Source of the DNA: TMED69 sp964642505
GTDB taxonomy: Bacteria > Pseudomonadota > Gammaproteobacteria > Ga0077536
DNA length: 9,027 bases
Direction: 5' to 3'
Assembly (NCBI GenBank): GCA_964642505.1
Contig: CAZXQY010000101.1
Span: 1 to 9,027 of the forward strand
Each line of letters begins with the position of its first letter. Position 1 is the stretch's first letter. Positions 1-6,360 of this stretch are shown piece after piece. Below the pieces are notes generated by a model, which was not told the origin of the DNA, did no database searches, and saw only the letters and a list, made by a program, of their open reading frames with translations. The translations under genes were made by a program, and so were the position numbers.

Positions 1-629
1 TTCCCATCACACAATTCATCAAAGGTAACATAACCTTCGATTTTGTAATCTTCTGATAAAGGCTTCGTTACCTCATGCAAAAATTTTCGCATTATCTCAG
101 TCTCCAATTGGTCATACACAGAAAATAGCAAGGCAACGCTCGTCCTTTTTTTTATTTGCTCATATTTGTCTTTCGGAAAATCACAACCGAAAAGAATCAC
201 CTGAGTCGTCAGTTCGCCCTGAGTATATATTTTACAACTATCTGCATTTACGGATACCGAAGCTCCTTCATAAACCGGGTGGGTTCCAAACATGAGAGTT
301 CCGCAACATACCGACATAGCCGTCGTATTGTAGGCATCCTCCCTAAGCTTCGAAAACGTCAAAAGTTCTCTGGAAGAATCTGTCACTACAAAAGCATTTG
401 CAAAGTAGTAATCGTCAAGTCCGCGTTCGTAAGAAACTACGGCTTCCGGGATTGCATTAAATTTGTTTTTATGGGCGGATATTAGTGCACGTTGACGACA
501 ATCACAGCAGAGACATTCAAGGCGATATCGAATTTTCGGGTCACAAAGGGTTAGCCGACAAGCACCGCAACGGCATTCAAGAAAAGTAGTATTTTCCATA
601 ACATCAGCATCTTCCACAGTTGTCGACAT
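1..629 (-). CDS. GFA/CENP-V family zinc protein, 3' end cut by window edge
   Basis: I read this gene by translating the complement; it is open from the ATG at 629 to the left edge (209 codons, no stop), so the C-terminus is missing. The GFA (glutathione-dependent formaldehyde-activating, CENP-V) fold is shown by two CxCxxC zinc knuckles: Cys19-x-Cys21-x2-Cys24 (in ECRCGACRL) and Cys39-x-Cys41-x2-Cys44 (in ECLCCDCRQ). A later VCCGTLMF (107-114) matches the family's C-terminal Cys-Cys-Gly site. An in-frame TAG lies eight codons upstream, so Met1 is the first possible ATG; a GAGAGA run seven bases or so upstream is a modest Shine-Dalgarno. At more than 209 residues it is longer than most family members as I remember them (about 120-190), and residues from about 140 on are not recognised. 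The family's classical role is glutathione plus formaldehyde condensation, but that activity is disputed for several members, so only the zinc fold is safe. It is divergent from the catabolic block. Confidence 0.85.
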   Translation of the reverse strand, partial: MSTTVEDADVMENTTFLECRCGACRLTLCDPKIRYRLECLCCDCRQRALISAHKNKFNAIPEAVVSYERGLDDYYFANAFVVTDSSRELLTFSKLREDAYNTTAMSVCCGTLMFGTHPVYEGASVSVNADSCKIYTQGELTTQVILFGCDFPKDKYEQIKKRTSVALLFSVYDQLETEIMRKFLHEVTKPLSEDYKIEGYVTFDELCDG

Positions 630-657
630 AGATTCTCTCTCGTTTAAACTTCTCGCC

Positions 658-686
658 TAAATTACACCTTCCAACCGTGATGTCAA
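658..686 (-). promoter_or_regulatory. Candidate sigma70 promoter for the GFA gene
   Basis: On the minus strand there is a perfect -35 box TTGACA (686 to 681), a 16-base spacer and a weak -10 TAATTT (664 to 659). Transcription would start near 652, giving a leader of about 23 bases before the ATG at 629. The -35 is exact but the -10 matches only three of six bases, so this is a plausible rather than firm call. Confidence 0.4.
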
Positions 687-695
687 AAGTGCTAA

Positions 696-724
696 TCGAC
701 AACAGCAGAAATTCTCTGTATTAA
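696..724 (+). promoter_or_regulatory. Candidate sigma70 promoter for the monooxygenase operon
   Basis: TCGACA (696-701, five of six matches to TTGACA) is followed by a 17-base spacer and TATTAA (719-724, four of six matches, a -10-like box). A start near 731 would give a leader of about 97 bases before the ATG at 828. It lies only ten bases from the -35 box of the divergent promoter, so a regulator binding around 680-730 could control both directions. No clear operator dyad was seen there. Confidence 0.4.
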
Positions 725-816
725 GAGTCGATAGCCAGTAAAAAAATAGAAAAGGGCTTTTTCCTTGATTTAAAGGGAGGATTTGAGATTATCTAGTAAC
801 GGAATATCCAAGTACC

Positions 817-822
817 GGGGAG
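817..822 (+). promoter_or_regulatory. Ribosome binding site that decides the HpaB-like start
   Basis: GGGGAG sits five bases before the ATG at 828. A second purine run, AAAGGGAGG at 772-780, lies only two bases before an in-frame TTG at 783, which is too close for efficient use of that codon. Spacing and the family's usual N-terminus favour 828. Confidence 0.55.
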
Positions 823-827
823 TTTCT

Positions 828-2354
828 ATGTTAAAAACTGGTAAACAGCACATCAAAAGTCTGAAAGATGGCCGCGAAGTCTACCTCGATGGGAAACTCA
901 TCAATGATGTAACTAGGCATCCAGCCTATCAAAATGTTGTTGAATCAATCGGTAAACTGTACGACTTTCTGAGCCACTCTAAGAACAAAGACCTAATGAC
1001 ATTCAAGGCGACAGATAACGGATCAAAAAGAGCCAATCGCATATGGCAATTGCCGCGCAACTACTCCGAATTGATTGACAGGAGAAGAGCGTTGGTCGCC
1101 TGGGCAGAATTACATGGCGGTTTCTTAGGCAGGGCGCCTGACCATGTAGCGTCCTGTATCGCCGGGATGTATATGGGCATCCAAATTTTCAGGGAATATG
1201 ATAAGAGACGTGCTGATGCACTTGAATATTACTATCGCTATGCGAGAGATAAAGAACTTTATTTAACCTATGTAATAATAAACCCTCAGGCAGATCGTTC
1301 GAAACCGGCTCACGAACAGGAAGATAAATACCTGACGACAGGGGTAGTAGATCAAGATGCGGAGGGATTGACCGTCCGAGGAGCCAAAATGCTGGCTACT
1401 GGGAGCATCATGGCTAATGAAGTGTTCGTCACATGTATTCAACCGCTACACCCGGGCGACGAAAAATATGCACTATCGTTTGCTATTCCTATGAATACAA
1501 GAGGCTTGAAAATTCTTTCACGCAAATCCTACGAAGAGAATTCGCCAAACCTCTTCGACAATCCACTCGCTCACCGCTTTGATGAGAACGATGCGATACT
1601 GTATTTCGACGATGTGAAGGTTCCTTGGGATCGAATTTTTGTCAACCAAAATGTCTCGATGTGCATGAAACAGTTTCATTCGACTCCCGCCCACGTCTAT
1701 CAAAATTATCAAGCTCAAATTCGACTGATGGTTAAAATGCGATTCCTTCTAGGTATAGCCAGGCGTATCACCGATACCAACGGTATCACCGCTCTACCAC
1801 AAGTAATTGAAACGTTAGGTAATCTAGCCGCCGAAGCAGCCTTAGTCGACTCGCTTGTACATTCGATGGAAATTAAAGGAGTACAACAGGGAACATATTT
1901 TATTCCGGACAAGCACACTCTTTACGCTGCGCAAGTACTAACTCAGGCTCTTTATCCTCGGGTAATAAATACTCTAAGAGACTTAGCGGGCGGCGGTATG
2001 ATTATGATGCCCTCTTCAATAGCAGATTTTGCCAACCGGGAAATACGAAACCTTATCCATAAGACTCAGAAGTCGCCGATAAGCGATTCGGAGACGAAGG
2101 TTAAGTTTTTCAAATTGGCCTGGGATGCGGTAGGTTCGGAGTTTGGTTCTAGACATACCCAGTACGAAATGTTTTATGCCGGCGCCAGCTTTGTAACCAA
2201 AAATCACAGTTTTCGAACCTTCGATTGGGATCGATGTACAGATATGGTTGATCATTTCCTTGACAGCTATTCACTCGAAAGTGAATTATCGAGATTACCA
2301 TCTGTTTTCTCAGAACAGCAGACAAGACGGAGCTCGAAAAATGGGAATAAATAA
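828..2354 (+). CDS. HpaB-family FADH2-dependent monooxygenase (4-hydroxyphenylacetate 3-hydroxylase-like)
   Basis: A 508-residue protein of the two-component flavin monooxygenase group (HpaB, TftD/HadA, PvcC), which ortho-hydroxylates phenols with reduced FAD supplied by a separate reductase. Family landmarks are the N-terminal SLKDGREVYLDGKLINDVTRHPA (11-33), GRAPDH (101-106), INPQADRSK (151-159), the flavin-domain GAKMLATGS (185-193), DDVKVPWDRIF (261-271) and the C-terminal helical domain with LAGGGMIMMPSS (386-397). The length is normal. By eye, the Arg of the Tth HpaB substrate site is kept (R102), but its Tyr104 is His106 here and its His142 is Tyr148, so the substrate probably differs. 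The Cys/His cluster ligands of 4-hydroxybutyryl-CoA dehydratase are absent, which excludes that relative. An in-frame TTG at 783 could add 15 residues; I prefer the ATG at 828. The gene ends 14 bases inside the cupin gene, showing translational coupling. No reductase is encoded nearby. Confidence 0.9.
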   Translation: MLKTGKQHIKSLKDGREVYLDGKLINDVTRHPAYQNVVESIGKLYDFLSHSKNKDLMTFKATDNGSKRANRIWQLPRNYSELIDRRRALVAWAELHGGFLGRAPDHVASCIAGMYMGIQIFREYDKRRADALEYYYRYARDKELYLTYVIINPQADRSKPAHEQEDKYLTTGVVDQDAEGLTVRGAKMLATGSIMANEVFVTCIQPLHPGDEKYALSFAIPMNTRGLKILSRKSYEENSPNLFDNPLAHRFDENDAILYFDDVKVPWDRIFVNQNVSMCMKQFHSTPAHVYQNYQAQIRLMVKMRFLLGIARRITDTNGITALPQVIETLGNLAAEAALVDSLVHSMEIKGVQQGTYFIPDKHTLYAAQVLTQALYPRVINTLRDLAGGGMIMMPSSIADFANREIRNLIHKTQKSPISDSETKVKFFKLAWDAVGSEFGSRHTQYEMFYAGASFVTKNHSFRTFDWDRCTDMVDHFLDSYSLESELSRLPSVFSEQQTRRSSKNGNK

Positions 2355-2721
2355 GGAACATAAGGAATTTCACTCGTTAGATCTAAATATTGGTTGGCAA
2401 GTACCGGAAGGATACCCAGATGGAATCAAACAAAAAATCCTGGCCGGCTTTATAGACGAGAAAAATAAACAAGGCAATCGTACCCGTCTTTTGCGCTTCG
2501 CACCTGGTGTGTTTACGACTAAACCCTTCATTCACGATTATTGGGAAGAAGTCTATCTTGTTAGCGGAGATCTAATAGTAGGCAACGACCAAAATGGAAA
2601 AGGCGGTCAAGCCTTTGAGGCTAACACCTACGCCTGTCGACCCCCAGGTACGTTTCATGGGCCGTTCAAATCCAGAGATGGTTGCCTTCTACTAGAAATT
2701 CATTACTACGAACCTGCCTAA
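2341..2721 (+). CDS. Small single-domain cupin protein
   Basis: A 126-residue RmlC-like cupin. Cupin motif 1 is seen at 64-77 (IHDYWEEVYLVSGD), with likely metal ligands His65 and Glu69 or Glu70; motif 2 is at 98-109 (ACRPPGTFHGPF), with His106 as a ligand. The second histidine of the usual HxH pair is Tyr67, so this is a variant metal site. Such cupins can be dioxygenases, isomerases or sensors, and the sequence alone does not decide which. The open frame reaches back to 2248, but that part lies inside the upstream gene. The ATG at 2341 has GGAG eight bases before it and overlaps the monooxygenase stop by 14 bases, implying co-translation and a shared pathway. It may act on the hydroxylated product, for example in ring opening; this is inference. 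Confidence 0.85.
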   Translation: MGINKEHKEFHSLDLNIGWQVPEGYPDGIKQKILAGFIDEKNKQGNRTRLLRFAPGVFTTKPFIHDYWEEVYLVSGDLIVGNDQNGKGGQAFEANTYACRPPGTFHGPFKSRDGCLLLEIHYYEPA

Positions 2722-2745
2722 GCAATAAAACTGCTGAGAAAAATA

Positions 2746-2773
2746 TTTACCCCCCCGATTGATTAACTAAAAT
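2746..2773 (+). promoter_or_regulatory. Possible internal promoter before the hydrolase gene
   Basis: TTTACC (2746-2751), a 16-base spacer and TAAAAT (2768-2773, five of six matches) resemble a sigma70 promoter, with a start near 2780 and the gene at 2807. The -10 lies within a 20-base element that recurs before the DUF2848 gene. Weak -35, so low confidence. Confidence 0.25.
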
Positions 2774-2775
2774 CG
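2756..2775 (+). repeat. 20-base intergenic repeat, copy 1
   Basis: CGATTGATTAACTAAAATCG matches the element at 3523-3542 at 17 of 20 positions. Its ends (CGATT and AATCG) are inverted arms, as in an operator or a small stem. It lies 31 bases before the hydrolase ATG, directly after a run of seven C residues (2750-2756). Confidence 0.4.
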
Positions 2776-2806
2776 TACAGTTTTCATTTTTCAGAAGGAG
2801 ACGGTG

Positions 2807-3529
2807 ATGAGGTTTATTCTGATACACGGAGCGTGGCACTATGGCGAATTATGGAACGAAGTGCGTGATTATCTAGAGTTTGAGGGGCATGAAGTCCACA
2901 CACCGACGGCAGGAGGACTCCGAAAATCTGATACCAAGTATGTTGGCTTAAATGAAGCGGTCGAACCAATCATAGACTACATAAGGGCTAAAGACCTAAA
3001 TGATTATATACTGATTGGCCATAGTTGGGGTGGATACCTGATTAGCCGTATAGCGATCGCTATGCCACAACGGCTTCGACGTTTAGTGTTTTTTGCCGCA
3101 TTCGTACCGGAGCACGGCAAAGCTCTTATCGACGAAATCCCTCCACATCTGAAAGATTTTTTAGCAACAAATGCCTTAGAACGAGATGACGGCACAGTAA
3201 TGTTACCCTACCCGATATGGCGCGAGGCGTTCTTTAACGACGGTAGCGCCAAACACGCCAAAGAAATCTATGACTCATTGCGACCACAACCGTACAATTC
3301 GTTTACAGACAAAGCTGACATGACTGGTTGGGAAAACGTGCCACAGGTCTTCAGCTACATAGCACCATATGAGGATAATGATATCACTCAAGGTGCATGG
3401 GGTAGACATCCCCGTTTATCAAATCGTTTAGGTATCTATCGTTTGATAGGTATGGAAGGTAGTCACGAAGTATTATTAACCAACCCCAAATTGACTGCGC
3501 AAAAATTCTTAGAGGCCGGTCGCGATTAA
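2807..3529 (+). CDS. Alpha/beta hydrolase, MES/HNL/EstC-like
   Basis: A 240-residue alpha/beta-hydrolase-fold enzyme. The N-terminal strand ends in IHGAWH (6-11), the oxyanion-hole motif with a tryptophan typical of the plant methylesterase/hydroxynitrile lyase group and bacterial EstC relatives. The nucleophile elbow is GHSWGG (71-76, Ser73). The catalytic His is His220 in GSHEVLLTNP, also typical of that group. The acid is probably Asp190 or a neighbour in YIAPYEDND (184-192). No signal peptide is present, so the protein is cytoplasmic. GTG at 2804 and ATG at 2807 are adjacent starts; AAGGAG (2795-2800) is six bases from the ATG, which I chose. It sits 85 bases after the cupin gene. Likely role: ester, amide or C-C bond hydrolysis of a pathway intermediate (inference). 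Confidence 0.9.
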   Translation: MRFILIHGAWHYGELWNEVRDYLEFEGHEVHTPTAGGLRKSDTKYVGLNEAVEPIIDYIRAKDLNDYILIGHSWGGYLISRIAIAMPQRLRRLVFFAAFVPEHGKALIDEIPPHLKDFLATNALERDDGTVMLPYPIWREAFFNDGSAKHAKEIYDSLRPQPYNSFTDKADMTGWENVPQVFSYIAPYEDNDITQGAWGRHPRLSNRLGIYRLIGMEGSHEVLLTNPKLTAQKFLEAGRD

Positions 3530-3548
3530 CTAACTAAGATCGATCTTA
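3523..3548 (+). repeat. 20-base intergenic repeat copy 2, fused to a 14-base palindrome
   Basis: CGATTAACTAACTAAGATCG (3523-3542) matches copy 1 at 2756-2775 with three differences. It overlaps the hydrolase stop codon. The perfect palindrome TAAGATCGATCTTA (3535-3548) overlaps its right end. It could be an operator-like site 36 bases before the DUF2848 start; there is no T-run after it, so it is not a standard terminator. Confidence 0.4.
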
Positions 3549-3584
3549 AATTTATACAATTCGGAAAAACATAAGAGAAATAAT

Positions 3585-4286
3585 ATGGGGAATACTATTG
3601 AATTCACTCTGGCATTTAATGATAGGCTCGAGGTAAGAGTACTAGAAGTGTCTAGAATGATAATCGCTGGATGGACTGGTAAAGATGAAGCTGCTCTGCA
3701 AGAACACATCTCTGAACTCAGAAAAATAGGCGTGGCACCACCCGTACGTACACCAATGTTCTATCGCGTTGCCTCCAATCGTGTGACGACGGCTTCGGCT
3801 ATCGAAGTAATGGGTGCTGCTTCGAGCGGGGAAGTCGAATACTTTCTGATCAATATCGACGGGAAAATATGGGTGGGTACTGGATCTGATCATACGGATC
3901 GAGAAGCTGAGACTATTGGAGTGACCCTAGCCAAACAAATGTGCGACAAACCGGTGGCTCCAAAATTGTGGCGCCTCTCTGATCTTGAAAACCATTGGTC
4001 AGATTTAATTCTCCGTTCGTACATTATTTGCGACGAAGGAAATCGTATTCTGTACCAAGAAGGAACCGTAGACTCTATGCTATATCCTGCTAAACTACTA
4101 AATGAATTTGGAAAGACAGATCAATTAGGAGGTCTTGCGCCAGGTGATGTCATGTTGTGTGGTACGCTACCGGTAATAGGAGCTGTGCGACCAGCCAAGA
4201 GATTTGAGTTTGGAATTTTCGACCCTATTCTGCAACGGAGAATTGAACATCAATATGACATCTTGACACTACCGAACGAAGGGTGA
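3585..4286 (+). CDS. DUF2848 family protein with FAH-like catalytic motifs
   Basis: A 233-residue protein I recognise as DUF2848, from the central IAGWTGKD (27-34), VGTGSDHTDRE (97-107) and LCGTLPVIG (191-199) segments. No function is established for the family. Several blocks resemble the fumarylacetoacetate hydrolase (FAH) superfamily in order: SGEVEYFLI (81-89), like the E-x-E metal-binding strand; ILYQEGT (155-161), like the family's Q-x-G loop; and LAPGDVMLCGT (184-194), like the LxPGDV-TGTP loop. This suggests a metal-dependent C-C hydrolase, decarboxylase or hydratase acting on a keto-enol intermediate, which would fit a ring-cleavage pathway. ATG at 3585 has an AAGAGA site six bases upstream. 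The gene is 55 bases after the hydrolase and is probably co-regulated with it. The family call is firm, the chemistry is inference. Confidence 0.85.
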   Translation: MGNTIEFTLAFNDRLEVRVLEVSRMIIAGWTGKDEAALQEHISELRKIGVAPPVRTPMFYRVASNRVTTASAIEVMGAASSGEVEYFLINIDGKIWVGTGSDHTDREAETIGVTLAKQMCDKPVAPKLWRLSDLENHWSDLILRSYIICDEGNRILYQEGTVDSMLYPAKLLNEFGKTDQLGGLAPGDVMLCGTLPVIGAVRPAKRFEFGIFDPILQRRIEHQYDILTLPNEG

Positions 4287-4308
4287 TCGAAAAACTGAAC
4301 TAACACCA

Positions 4309-4318
4309 CTGATATCAG
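4309..4318. repeat. Short palindrome between DUF2848 and monooxygenase genes
   Basis: CTGATATCAG is a perfect 10-base dyad in the 84-base gap 4287-4370. It has no T-tract, so it is not a clear terminator. It may be chance or a protein-binding site; a TTAACTAT related to the repeated octamer TTAACTAA lies at 4340-4347. Confidence 0.2.
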
Positions 4319-4370
4319 CTCCAGGACGACTATTCAGGGTTAACTATTTAATTAGCATGAGAGGATACCG

Positions 4371-5432
4371 ATGGATTTTGGAATTGCGCTGTTCTCATCC
4401 GCTCATTCGTGGAAAATCGCCAAACGAGCTGAAGAGCTCGGCTTTGATTATGCTTGGTTTTACGACAGCCAATTGTTGTGCGCCGACGTCTACGCGACGA
4501 TGGCCTTAGCGGCGCAGAACACTTCACGCATTAGGCTCGGAACCGGAGTAGCCATTCCAAGCAACCGTATAGCACCCGTTACCGCCTCGGCACTTGCGAC
4601 ACTGAACGAGCTAGCCCCAGGGCGCATCGATTTCGGTGTCGGAACAGGTTTTACTGCGCGGCGCAGCATGGGGATGAAAGCGATGAGACTAAACGACATG
4701 GAAACCTATGTTAAAGAAGTATACGCGTTGCTGCGCGAGGAAACCGTGGAGTCCGTGGTTGAAGGACGTCCACGCACGATGCGCCTGTTTCATCCAGACC
4801 GCGGATTAATAAACACAGTTAATCCGATCCCTCTTCATATGTCAGCGATGGGCCCAAAAGCGCGAGCCGTCTGCGCAAACATGAAAGCCGGTTGGATTAC
4901 TTTTGCCGGTAATGAAAGACCTGCTATCGACGACCTGCTAAATATGCGGGCATCCTGGGCTGAAGCAGGCAACGATGCCGACGACTTGTATAGTACAGTT
5001 TACACGCTGGGGCGCGTACTCGAGGATGAGGAACCATACGATAGCCCTAAGGCGCTAGCCCAGGCAGGGCCGTTGCCAGCAATTATTTTCCACGGGATTG
5101 TAGATGCACAGGAGCACGGCGGTCTAATTCCCATGGCTCCAGATTGGGCGCCTATTGTGGATCGCTACCGCCAGCTCTACCTCGCATATGAACCACAAAG
5201 CGCACGCCATCTTGAACTACATCGAGGGCATCTACTTTACCTGCGTGACGATGAAAAAGAATTGATTACAGGAGAGCTTATAAAAACGCTTTCTATGACC
5301 GGAACTGTTGATACTCTGAGAAACAAAATTGGAGAACTTCGCGAAGCAGGTTACGACCAGCTTGCCATCCAGATAGTCAATGGCCAAGAGGATGCCCTAG
5401 AAGATTGGGCACGAGTGATCAATGGAATGTAA
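4371..5432 (+). CDS. Luciferase-like (LLM class) flavin-dependent oxidoreductase
   Basis: A 353-residue TIM-barrel protein of the bacterial luciferase-like/methylene-H4MPT reductase superfamily, which uses FMNH2 or F420. Visible landmarks are the N-terminal strand MDFGIALF, the helix AKRAEELGFDYAWFYDS (17-33), IRLGTGV (54-60), LAPGRIDFGVGTGF (81-94), IPLHMSAMGPKA (153-164) for the phosphate/flavin region, and the closing GTVDTLRNKIGELREAGYDQ (about 312-331), the family's usual C-terminal helix. The length is typical. GAGAGGA (4359-4365) lies five bases before the ATG. The first five sixths of the gene look richer in G+C than its neighbours (most 60-base lines counted by hand gave 50-62 percent), which may reflect separate acquisition. 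Cofactor and substrate cannot be told from sequence; it may perform a second oxygenation in the pathway. No reductase is present. Confidence 0.9.
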   Translation: MDFGIALFSSAHSWKIAKRAEELGFDYAWFYDSQLLCADVYATMALAAQNTSRIRLGTGVAIPSNRIAPVTASALATLNELAPGRIDFGVGTGFTARRSMGMKAMRLNDMETYVKEVYALLREETVESVVEGRPRTMRLFHPDRGLINTVNPIPLHMSAMGPKARAVCANMKAGWITFAGNERPAIDDLLNMRASWAEAGNDADDLYSTVYTLGRVLEDEEPYDSPKALAQAGPLPAIIFHGIVDAQEHGGLIPMAPDWAPIVDRYRQLYLAYEPQSARHLELHRGHLLYLRDDEKELITGELIKTLSMTGTVDTLRNKIGELREAGYDQLAIQIVNGQEDALEDWARVINGM

Positions 5433-5485
5433 GGCAATACGAATTCACCCTAGCAGAACCAATACCATTGCTTTAGACGTATTTG

Positions 5486-5503
5486 CCGAATTAACCTATT
5501 CGG
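5486..5503. repeat. Weak hairpin after the luciferase-like gene
   Basis: CCGAAT (5486-5491) and ATTCGG (5498-5503) form a six-base-pair stem with a six-base loop in the 130-base gap following the luciferase-like gene. There is no following T-run, so a terminator role is doubtful; attenuation or chance remain possible. Confidence 0.25.
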
Positions 5504-5580
5504 GAATGTATTAGAAGAGTAGATAAGAACTTTTATGAATCTTACCAACTAGATAATTATTTGTGTCTTCAACCCTAGTT

Positions 5581-6306
5581 ATGAAACACCGTTACTTAGT
5601 TTTCCAACATATTGATGTTGAACACCCTGGGTTCTTCCGGGATTTGATGCGAGCGAAGGGAATATCCTGGGACACAATTCATTTTGATTTACATCATCGA
5701 ATACCAACAGACATTAACAAATATTCCGGACTCCTCTCTATGGGTGGGCCTATGGATGTATGGGAAAAAGACCGTTATCCGTGGATTTCTAAAGAGGAGG
5801 AATTTATTCGAAAATGGGTATTAGAATATAAGAAGCCTTTTCTGGGTATTTGCCTTGGCCATCAGTTGCTGGCGACCGCGCTCGGAGGAAGGGTGGCGAA
5901 AGCGCAGACTGCGGAAATCGGCATTCACAAAGTTAGTCTAACTCAAAAAGGTCAGAGTCATAACTTTTTTAACCAGTGCCCAATCGAATTCGAATGTTTA
6001 CAATGGCATGGAGCAGAAGTTACAGTCGAGCCACCTGATTCTCAGATATTAGCTCAATCTAAGGATTGTAAGATTCAATCTCTTGCTGTCGGTAACCATG
6101 CCTTCAGTTTTCAATTCCACTTAGAAGTCACCCCAACGACTGTCGATGAATGGGGAGAAATTGAAACCTATAAAATTGCTTTAGAGTCTGTCTTAGGCGT
6201 CAACGGATTGGACCGATTTCGCACCGAGACAACGGCTAATCTTAGTAGTTTCAATTGGCTCGCCAAAAAGATTTTCTATAATTGGCAAAAGACCTCTAAT
6301 TTCTGA
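5581..6306 (+). CDS. Stand-alone class I glutamine amidotransferase (GMP synthase-type GATase1)
   Basis: A 241-residue single-domain GATase1. The oxyanion strand LLSMGGPMDVW (51-61), the nucleophile elbow FLGICLGHQLLA (87-98, Cys91) and the His/Glu pair in FQFHLEVTP (178-185, His180 and Glu182) form a complete Cys-His-Glu triad; QWHGAEV (141-147) is the usual companion strand. No synthetase domain is fused, so it is not GuaA. Single-domain relatives include hydrolases such as plant gamma-glutamyl peptidases, which process glutathione conjugates, and uncharacterised bacterial proteins. The start is uncertain: GTG at 5563 is six codons upstream in frame, and neither start has a Shine-Dalgarno. 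I chose the ATG because MKHRYLVFQH begins close to the first core strand. GATAAT at 5552-5557 would place a transcription start at about 5563, so a leaderless or very short-leader mRNA is possible. Confidence 0.85.
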   Translation: MKHRYLVFQHIDVEHPGFFRDLMRAKGISWDTIHFDLHHRIPTDINKYSGLLSMGGPMDVWEKDRYPWISKEEEFIRKWVLEYKKPFLGICLGHQLLATALGGRVAKAQTAEIGIHKVSLTQKGQSHNFFNQCPIEFECLQWHGAEVTVEPPDSQILAQSKDCKIQSLAVGNHAFSFQFHLEVTPTTVDEWGEIETYKIALESVLGVNGLDRFRTETTANLSSFNWLAKKIFYNWQKTSNF

Positions 6307-6360
6307 AGTATGAGAAGAGTAGGATTATATATAGAAAAAAATCTTTGAAAAGTAAAATAC

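Noticed and set aside
156..485. 109-residue plus-strand frame over the GFA gene
   Set aside because: It lies opposite the GFA-family gene, whose cysteine motifs make the minus strand the coding one; the plus-strand product shows no motif.
828..2354. 4-hydroxybutyryl-CoA dehydratase as the identity of the HpaB-like protein
   Set aside because: The iron-sulfur cluster cysteines expected near residues 99-103 and 299 are not present at the corresponding places.
2750..2756. Run of seven C residues as a programmed slippage site
   Set aside because: It lies in an intergenic gap, so no reading frame would be changed.
5581..6306. GMP synthase (guaA) or the small subunit of a biosynthetic amidotransferase
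   Set aside because: No synthetase domain or partner gene is adjacent; only a single GATase1 domain is present.
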